Assembly: GCA_001789355.1 (NCBI GenBank) | Contig: MFZI01000020.1 | Location: forward strand, 1-9,839 | Source: Candidatus Roizmanbacteria bacterium RIFCSPHIGHO2_01_FULL_39_8 | GTDB lineage: Bacteria; Patescibacteriota; Microgenomatia; UBA1406; GWC2-37-13 | DNA: 9,839 bases | Reading direction: 5' to 3' | In this document: in pieces, positions 5,063 to 9,839 of the stretch | Layout: each line of letters opens with the position of its first letter | How positions within the stretch are numbered: the first letter of the stretch is position 1 | Notes under the pieces: model-generated | Database searches by the model: none | What the model was told of the DNA's origin: nothing | Seen by the model: the letters and a program-made list of their open reading frames with translations, nothing else | Translations under genes and position numbers: made by a program

Positions 5063-7999
5063 TTATAGTTTTTGATCTAGGGAATTATTCAATTGAGTCA
5101 AAAATTCGTCGAAATTCAAACTGATAGCCCGACCTTTCTGTCTTTGTGACTCAATAAACAAATCATATTTCTCTCTCAAAAATTGTCTTGGGCTGACCCC
5201 AGACATGAGCATATCTCGTACGAAAACGTACATACCGTCACTGAATCCATTATCTGCTTCAACTACCGAATAAAGAATTCCTAAAACTTGAGCACCTGTT
5301 TCATCAGCTATATTTTGAATCTCACTATCTAACTGATTAATTTTTCTATGACGATCAGTGTCATCCACAATTTTTGATGCTTTAACCATCTGGTGTGTCA
5401 ATCGTTTTACTCTTTGACGGGTTGATATCGCTTCACCTTCAACAACAAAGGCATCGTTGTCTATATGAAATCCTGTCACAGATCTTCGATCAAGATTCTC
5501 GTTTGCTACATCTATAATTCGTACAGGAGCATCTGAGACATGGCTTAATTGCTTTCCATAAACACCTTTAATGAATCTATCCAAACCTACCCTCTTTAAA
5601 ACATTTCTTTCATTATAGTAAAATTGAATATCCTCTACCTTGACTCCAGGAGGCACTTTTATATTTACTAAAATTATTCTCAATGGTACATTCTTTCCTT
5701 CGTGCTGCAGGGTAGCGGTAAGGAGCATCTTTCCTTTTTCGAAAGCAATCGCGAGTCCTTCAATTGGTGGGAAAGATTCTCCTGCGGCTCTTGCTTGTAC
5801 ACTTACTTCCTCGAGTAAAATACCAAAATTGTTTTGGACAGCGTCTCTCTCCCATCTCTCCTGAAATCTACCACTTGTTGAATCAACCGGTTCTGCATCA
5901 ATGCTTTGATACATTGGATTTCTTGTATCTATTGCCGTTTCCTTTTTAGTTGGAGTCGCAGGCTCAGCTGGTGACGAAGTTCTAGTAGATGGCCCTGGAG
6001 TTTGTGGAGATGTCTTCGGCGCGGTCGCAGCAGAGAATTGCGTTTCCAAATGATCAATTTGATCATTTATTCTACTTAATTCAAGTAAATCCTCATGCGA
6101 TGCATTCTCTCCTTTTGCTTTCAACTCTTCTCTTTTATTTATGGCAGCGGACCATTGACTATATATCTCATCCGGAGTTTCTAGAGAACTGGGCATAGAT
6201 CGCTGAACTGCCGTAGCAGGCGTTGATGACTCAGTCGAAGAAACTGATGTTGAAGGTGCAGGTGCAGCAGTCGAAGGAGTAACCGGATGAGTTGGAGGAA
6301 TTATTTTGTCCTTTAATAAGTCCTGTTGGGTCGGGGCAGTTGGCGGAGCAAGAGTGGATGATGTAATAGGTTCTGGGAGATCCCACCAATCGTATTTACC
6401 ATATTTTCCTGGTTTTCCGTCTGGCACAACTGTTCCTGTTGGGATAGAACTACTAGGAGAGACATCTACAGGGACTGAATGAAATCCGAATTTTTCAGCT
6501 ACTGAATTGAAGACATTAATAAAAAGTGGAGTCGCCCGATCACTAAACATTTGTACTAACTGTTGCGGTTCTACATTGCTAAACAGAGCCTTAAGCACTT
6601 CCTGATCCTGTGTTCCTCCTACGAGCACCGCAACTGTTGATTCACTGGCCATATCGATCGGTACTTTTCCTCCATGAATCAATGCGCTAAATTCTCTTGT
6701 TTCAAGCAAAGCTCTCGCTACTGGAACAATTACCCTTCCTAAGGGAAATCTTTCAGGTAAAAAAGCAACGATATTGATACCTGTATGCACTATATAATTC
6801 GCAAGCGCCGCTTTGCCGATTGGATTTGCCAAGATTCTATCCAGTCTGCCTCCTATGTCTGCGTCTTCTGATACTTCTATTTCCTTTAACAATAAGAAAT
6901 ATTGATCGAGTTTATCTTTTTGATCAGGTTGATTAAAAGCTTCAAGCCCAGCCTCAATATCTCGCAGAAGTTCTTGGGCTTTCCTTAGGACGTTTTGACC
7001 TTCCTGTGTTTGATCATCGGATACAACGCCTTTTCCTTCTGCAGTTAAACCTGTACTATCTTGAGTATCATCCTTAATTACTGCTGGTGATGTGCCTTCT
7101 GCTCTAGTACCTGATGTGGAATCGTCTGAACCAGACGGTCCAGACATACTTGCTTTGACTTCTAGCGTTGCAATCAGGTCAGATCTTGTTTTATTTTCCA
7201 GAGTTGCTATCAGTTCTTGTCTAGCTGTATTAAGGTCGGCGTCTCCTTCATCTGTATTTTCCCCGTGCGCACCACCCACAGCTTCTCCACCGGTATTAGC
7301 TTCTTCCAACTTCCTTGCTCGCGCCTCAAGAGTTTGTATCAACTCACTTCTTGCTTTACTTTCTAATGTTTCGACTAATTCTTGTCGGACAGCATTAAGA
7401 TCCGCATCTCTTTCTCTTGGTTTATCTGAAGGTTGTTCTGTATGTGAGAATTTACTTACTAACTCTCCTAGAGACCCTGCTCCTACACCCCATAAATCTA
7501 AATCCGGTCGTATTTTTCCCTGTTTTTGTAATTCGAGAGCTTTACTCAAAAGATCGCCTTGATCAGCTGGAATTTCAGAAGGTGAACCTTGCTCTTGCCG
7601 CTCTTGCCTTTCGAAAACATCATCTGATCGTTCTAACTCCGGCTCCGTCCTTACTCCGTGCTGCTCTTGTGCTTGTCTTAAAAGAGGACTTATATTACCT
7701 TCCTTCTTTTTTTCTCCGGTAATCTCTAATCGAAGCCTTCCCGGAAGTGGCACTTTAACAACAGGTTTTCTACCCGTCAACTCTTCCTCCACATCTTTTT
7801 TCATCGCTTCTCTCTCTTTTTTCATTTCAGCCTTTACGGCTCTTGCAGTCACGACATCATCTTTTATCCCCCGAAGTCTTCTTGCAACTCGCAGAGGCCC
7901 TCTTAGTTGCCCAACAATATTATCAGGATTAAGATCTTGAGCTGGCGCTTTCCCTACACTAAAATCAACCGGTGAATTATTAGCTGGTTGTTCTACCAT
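5063..7999 (-). CDS. Large multi-segment protein of unknown function (last gene of operon)
   Basis: A 978-residue protein from ATG 7999 (MVEQPANNSPVDF). A GTG at 8104 would extend it by 35 residues but would overlap the upstream gene by 125 bp; ATG 7999 leaves a 20-bp overlap typical of translational coupling. I do not recognise the family. Visible parts: 25-80, a basic helical region; 198-228 and 253-283, two copies of a DADLN...RQEL..TLE repeat; about 340-520, a mostly helical region with LANYIVHTGINIVAFLPERF; a KYGKYDWWDLPEP motif near 530-542; a Pro/Ser/Thr-rich linker to about 610; a short coiled coil; a second Pro/Thr linker near 655-687; and a compact mixed alpha/beta C-terminal domain (about 690-978) with LRIILVNIKVPPGVKVEDIQ. 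No signal peptide or clear membrane helix, so it is probably cytoplasmic. The architecture suggests a scaffold or adaptor; that is inference. Confidence 0.8.
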   Translation of the reverse strand: MVEQPANNSPVDFSVGKAPAQDLNPDNIVGQLRGPLRVARRLRGIKDDVVTARAVKAEMKKEREAMKKDVEEELTGRKPVVKVPLPGRLRLEITGEKKKEGNISPLLRQAQEQHGVRTEPELERSDDVFERQERQEQGSPSEIPADQGDLLSKALELQKQGKIRPDLDLWGVGAGSLGELVSKFSHTEQPSDKPRERDADLNAVRQELVETLESKARSELIQTLEARARKLEEANTGGEAVGGAHGENTDEGDADLNTARQELIATLENKTRSDLIATLEVKASMSGPSGSDDSTSGTRAEGTSPAVIKDDTQDSTGLTAEGKGVVSDDQTQEGQNVLRKAQELLRDIEAGLEAFNQPDQKDKLDQYFLLLKEIEVSEDADIGGRLDRILANPIGKAALANYIVHTGINIVAFLPERFPLGRVIVPVARALLETREFSALIHGGKVPIDMASESTVAVLVGGTQDQEVLKALFSNVEPQQLVQMFSDRATPLFINVFNSVAEKFGFHSVPVDVSPSSSIPTGTVVPDGKPGKYGKYDWWDLPEPITSSTLAPPTAPTQQDLLKDKIIPPTHPVTPSTAAPAPSTSVSSTESSTPATAVQRSMPSSLETPDEIYSQWSAAINKREELKAKGENASHEDLLELSRINDQIDHLETQFSAATAPKTSPQTPGPSTRTSSPAEPATPTKKETAIDTRNPMYQSIDAEPVDSTSGRFQERWERDAVQNNFGILLEEVSVQARAAGESFPPIEGLAIAFEKGKMLLTATLQHEGKNVPLRIILVNIKVPPGVKVEDIQFYYNERNVLKRVGLDRFIKGVYGKQLSHVSDAPVRIIDVANENLDRRSVTGFHIDNDAFVVEGEAISTRQRVKRLTHQMVKASKIVDDTDRHRKINQLDSEIQNIADETGAQVLGILYSVVEADNGFSDGMYVFVRDMLMSGVSPRQFLREKYDLFIESQRQKGRAISLNFDEFLTQLNNSLDQKL
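7151..7243 (-). repeat. Internal protein repeat, copy 2 (residues 253-283 of the 978-residue protein)
   Basis: This copy reads DADLNTARQELIATLE, then NKTRSDLIATLEVKA. It matches copy 1 at 21 of 31 residues, 55 residues away. Each copy is itself a doublet of a 12-residue unit, (Q/S)-(E/D)-L-(V/I)-x-T-L-E-x-(K/R)-(A/T)-R, predicted to be helical. Confidence 0.75.
7316..7408 (-). repeat. Internal protein repeat, copy 1 (residues 198-228 of the 978-residue protein)
   Basis: This copy reads DADLNAVRQELVETLE, then SKARSELIQTLEARA. A Gly/Glu-rich stretch (ANTGGEAVGGAHGENTDEG) separates it from copy 2. The high Glu/Arg/Leu content fits a coiled-coil or helical hairpin. Confidence 0.75.
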
Positions 8000-8333
8000 A
8001 TGTTTTTTTAGCAAAGAGTGAATTAAAAAAAGAACGAATCCATTCTGTAAACCTTGTAAGAATTCCTGGTCGTTCCAGACTATTAGACATTCTATGTGGA
8101 ACACTTAATTTTTGCACACGACCGGTACCGTTTTGTTTTTCCGCCTGAAATTGTTTCAATTGAGTTAGTTGTTTAAGTACTTCAGCTAACTCTTCTGCGT
8201 TTGCTGGCTCGCCTACTTTTGGATTTGGCTCGCCAGAAAGAGAAATATCAGGAGTTTGAACAGGATTAGCAACTTCTGGAGACTTTACTGCTTGATTGGG
8301 GATATTCATTTCAGGTGAAGTAGGTTCTTCCAT
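7980..8333 (-). CDS. Small hypothetical protein, disordered N terminus and amphipathic C terminus
   Basis: A 117-residue protein of unknown family. Residues 1-45 are rich in Pro, Glu, Ser and Asn and look disordered; 46-67 form a predicted helix (AEELAEVLKQLTQLKQFQAE); 90-110 (GILTRFTEWIRSF, then FNSLFAKK) form an amphipathic, aromatic-rich basic helix that could touch a membrane or a partner. It starts three bases after the stop of the 115-residue gene (TAG AAT ATG), and its last 20 bp overlap the start of the 978-residue gene. Translation of the three is therefore probably coupled. No Shine-Dalgarno sequence is visible. It may be a linker or chaperone-like partner of its neighbours, but nothing in the sequence proves it. 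Confidence 0.72.
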   Translation of the reverse strand: MEEPTSPEMNIPNQAVKSPEVANPVQTPDISLSGEPNPKVGEPANAEELAEVLKQLTQLKQFQAEKQNGTGRVQKLSVPHRMSNSLERPGILTRFTEWIRSFFNSLFAKKTYGRTTS

Positions 8334-8336
8334 ATT

Positions 8337-8684
8337 CTATTTTGGCTCCTGAATATATTTTTGTAACTTTTCTCTTACTTCTTCTATACCAAAGGCTGTG
8401 GTTTTTTTCGTCATATCCATCTCTATTTCTTTATCTGTTTCCTCCCGAATTCGTTTATAAAAATTCGGTCCAAAAGATTTCGCTCCTTCGCCCATTTCAT
8501 ACAAGCCCTTTTGAAAGTTTTTCTGATAATACAGATCACAGAGAGCGTCAAATGTTTCCCACAATTGATCCTCAAGTGATATACGAGTAGCTGAATCAAT
8601 CTCTATTAATTGTCTTTTAATTTTTTGCCTATATTCTTCCTCAAAGGGCAGAAAGGCTATGATGTCTTGGATTGTTACTTTCAT
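8337..8684 (-). CDS. Small hypothetical helical protein
   Basis: A 115-residue, almost wholly alpha-helical protein. It begins MKVTIQDIIAFLPFEEEY, continues with IKRQLIEIDSATRISLEDQLWETFDAL split by short turns (22-48), and ends in a charged helix, GIEEVREKLQKYIQ (99-112). There is no signal peptide or membrane helix. I recall small CPR proteins with a similar 'RQLxEID...SLEDxLWE' core but know no function for them. The gene lies 17 bp after the stop of the upstream gene and 3 bp before the next start, inside the four-gene operon. The leader CAGTACACCT before the ATG contains no Shine-Dalgarno sequence. Confidence 0.75.
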   Translation of the reverse strand: MKVTIQDIIAFLPFEEEYRQKIKRQLIEIDSATRISLEDQLWETFDALCDLYYQKNFQKGLYEMGEGAKSFGPNFYKRIREETDKEIEMDMTKKTTAFGIEEVREKLQKYIQEPK

Positions 8685-8701
8685 AGGTGTACTGAAAATT
8701 G

Positions 8702-9839
8702 TTAATTACTTAAAGCTAACGCTACCCTATTGTCTGTCAAATTCTGAACAGCCCGGCGCCAAAGAGCCGGATCAGATATTCTTCTTTGGTCAAATCGTTC
8801 GCGAACTCTTGTAAGGAATAGATTTGCGGTAAAAGGAGGAACAAGCCCCAAATTCAAGCTTTGATTAAAGCTTTCCATAACAAGCCGTGCCGGAAGTGCT
8901 CCGTTGGGACCTGTAATTCTTTGAAATCTTTCACCTCTATTTTCTCCTTCGAGCTGCTGATACGGAATAAGAAAATCAATCAAATTATCAACTCCGACGA
9001 GCCCCATCGCATCTAATTCCTGCTGTGAGTAATTTGCGGAAACTGTTGGATCGTTAACCTCAGTCACATCTGTGAAACGATTAATGTTACGGGCAATCTC
9101 CTGCATGTTATCCCGAAGAGTTGGATATTGCCTCAAAAAGTCTCTCAGAGCCTCTAGAGAACCTCTCTCCATATTCAAGGTTTCGGCCATATTTCTTCCT
9201 CTTACTTCAGTTTCCGTAATGATATTATTCAGGGTTGTTCTTTGTGCATTATATTGAATTCTCGTTAAATCAATCGTATCTTGGACTAAATTACGATGAA
9301 TGTTGTTTGTGGGATCAAGATCTACCCCCAGCATAGCAATTCTCAACCCTCTTCGATTCAATTCACGCATCACGCCATTTACATTCCCCGTTCTTATGAA
9401 GTGATCGGTCACACCTGCGGCTGTTACGGTAGCTAGATCTCCAAATCGATTATTCGCATTTATGTTTGCCGGCAAACCGAGTTGTGTTGCAATGGTAGTA
9501 TTTGTGCGGGCCTGTATTACCGCATGCATGAGTCTCATACGAAGTGCGTGATCGTTATTTTCTCCTTCACCCCATGCGTCAATATTGGTCAAACCCAACG
9601 TGCGAGCCCGTCTATTTGCTTCGTTTACCCTCTGTACGAGGACCTCAAACGGTTGAGTCGCAAGGTCGGCAGCGAGAAGACCAACCTGTTGGGCAACTGG
9701 CAAGGCTGCATCGATAGCAATTATCCTTTCATAGTCAGTATTCCAAGTTCTGGTTTCCTGAACAACTCTCTGGACAGGATCAGTAGTTGAGGCAAGAGCA
9801 GCTTCGGCATCGCGAAGAGTATTTCGCAGGCCTACTCTT
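8702..9839 (-). CDS. Hypothetical helical protein (5' end outside window)
   Basis: The frame is open from the window edge to the TAA at 8702-8704, so 378 C-terminal residues are visible. No in-frame ATG occurs in the first 45 visible codons, and a TTG at 9703 is an unlikely start because coding-like sequence (LRDAEAALAST, then VQRVVQETRTWNTDYERI) continues upstream. The protein is helical, rich in Asn, Arg, Thr and Leu, and poor in Lys, which contrasts with the Lys-rich regulators upstream. Segments include QRVNEANRRARTLGLTNIDAW, NVNGVMRELNRRGLRIAML, MERGSLEALRDFLRQYPTLR and TRVRERFDQRRISDPALWRR. No catalytic motif, signal or membrane segment is visible. I do not recognise the family. It is upstream of, and probably co-transcribed with, the 115-, 117- and 978-residue genes. 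Confidence 0.75.
   Translation of the reverse strand, partial: RVGLRNTLRDAEAALASTTDPVQRVVQETRTWNTDYERIIAIDAALPVAQQVGLLAADLATQPFEVLVQRVNEANRRARTLGLTNIDAWGEGENNDHALRMRLMHAVIQARTNTTIATQLGLPANINANNRFGDLATVTAAGVTDHFIRTGNVNGVMRELNRRGLRIAMLGVDLDPTNNIHRNLVQDTIDLTRIQYNAQRTTLNNIITETEVRGRNMAETLNMERGSLEALRDFLRQYPTLRDNMQEIARNINRFTDVTEVNDPTVSANYSQQELDAMGLVGVDNLIDFLIPYQQLEGENRGERFQRITGPNGALPARLVMESFNQSLNLGLVPPFTANLFLTRVRERFDQRRISDPALWRRAVQNLTDNRVALALSN

Noticed and set aside
7092..7562. A 156-residue plus-strand frame inside the 978-residue gene
   Set aside because: It is a mirror of the repeat region of the minus-strand gene, with no start signal and a composition dictated by the opposite strand.
8000..8104. 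GTG start at 8104 for the 978-residue protein
   Set aside because: It would overlap the 117-residue gene by 125 bp in another frame; ATG 7999 gives a normal 20-bp overlap.

Overview
The window looks like a piece of a small-genome bacterium of the Candidate Phyla Radiation (Patescibacteria), most likely a Microgenomates-type lineage. The grounds are: a short anchored protein with the N-terminal pattern KKYKKGEIMTALMV; a very large secreted protein whose C-terminal domain ends in a 'CVDPNLL...RDSGSFVDPR' signature that I recall from surface proteins of that group; a PaaX/Cas2-like regulator of the kind common there; and a block of soluble proteins that match no family I know. The lineage is inference from family resemblance. 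Codons read with the standard bacterial code, and TGA is used as a stop. Shine-Dalgarno sequences are essentially absent, and at least one gene looks leaderless.

Layout. (1) 1-228, minus: the 5' part of a prepilin-like or membrane-anchored protein, divergent from the next gene. (2) 293-3889, plus: a 1198-residue secreted protein made of a right-handed beta-helix, a TIM-barrel glycoside-hydrolase-like domain with recognisable catalytic glutamates, two Pro/Thr linkers and a C-terminal domain. (3) 3890-5062: a compact regulatory island. It holds a 72-residue excisionase/MerR-type helix-turn-helix gene (plus) with a perfect TTGACA-17-TATAAT promoter that places transcription start at its ATG, a PaaX/Cas2-like regulator gene (minus), three copies of a 30-bp palindromic site centred on ACGATCGT, further dyads, and the decayed 3' end of a second copy of the helix-turn-helix gene. 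(4) 5063-9839, minus: four closely packed genes (at least 378, 115, 117 and 978 residues; gaps of 17, 3 and -20 nt), evidently one operon. None has a family I recognise, and the last encodes a large, partly disordered protein with an internal duplicated coiled-coil-like repeat.

How it may fit together. Region 3 reads as a self-contained two-regulator switch. Half-sites AGTTGT/ACAACT occur both in the dyad over the -35 of the helix-turn-helix gene and at the outer edges of the 30-bp sites. One 30-bp site lies over the putative promoter of the PaaX-like gene, and another lies between the two genes' 3' ends. The duplicated helix-turn-helix 3' end next to the outermost site suggests that the island arose by duplication or insertion. 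Whether it controls the flanking surface-protein gene or the unknown operon cannot be decided from sequence alone. No tRNA, rRNA, CRISPR array, insertion sequence or transposase was seen.
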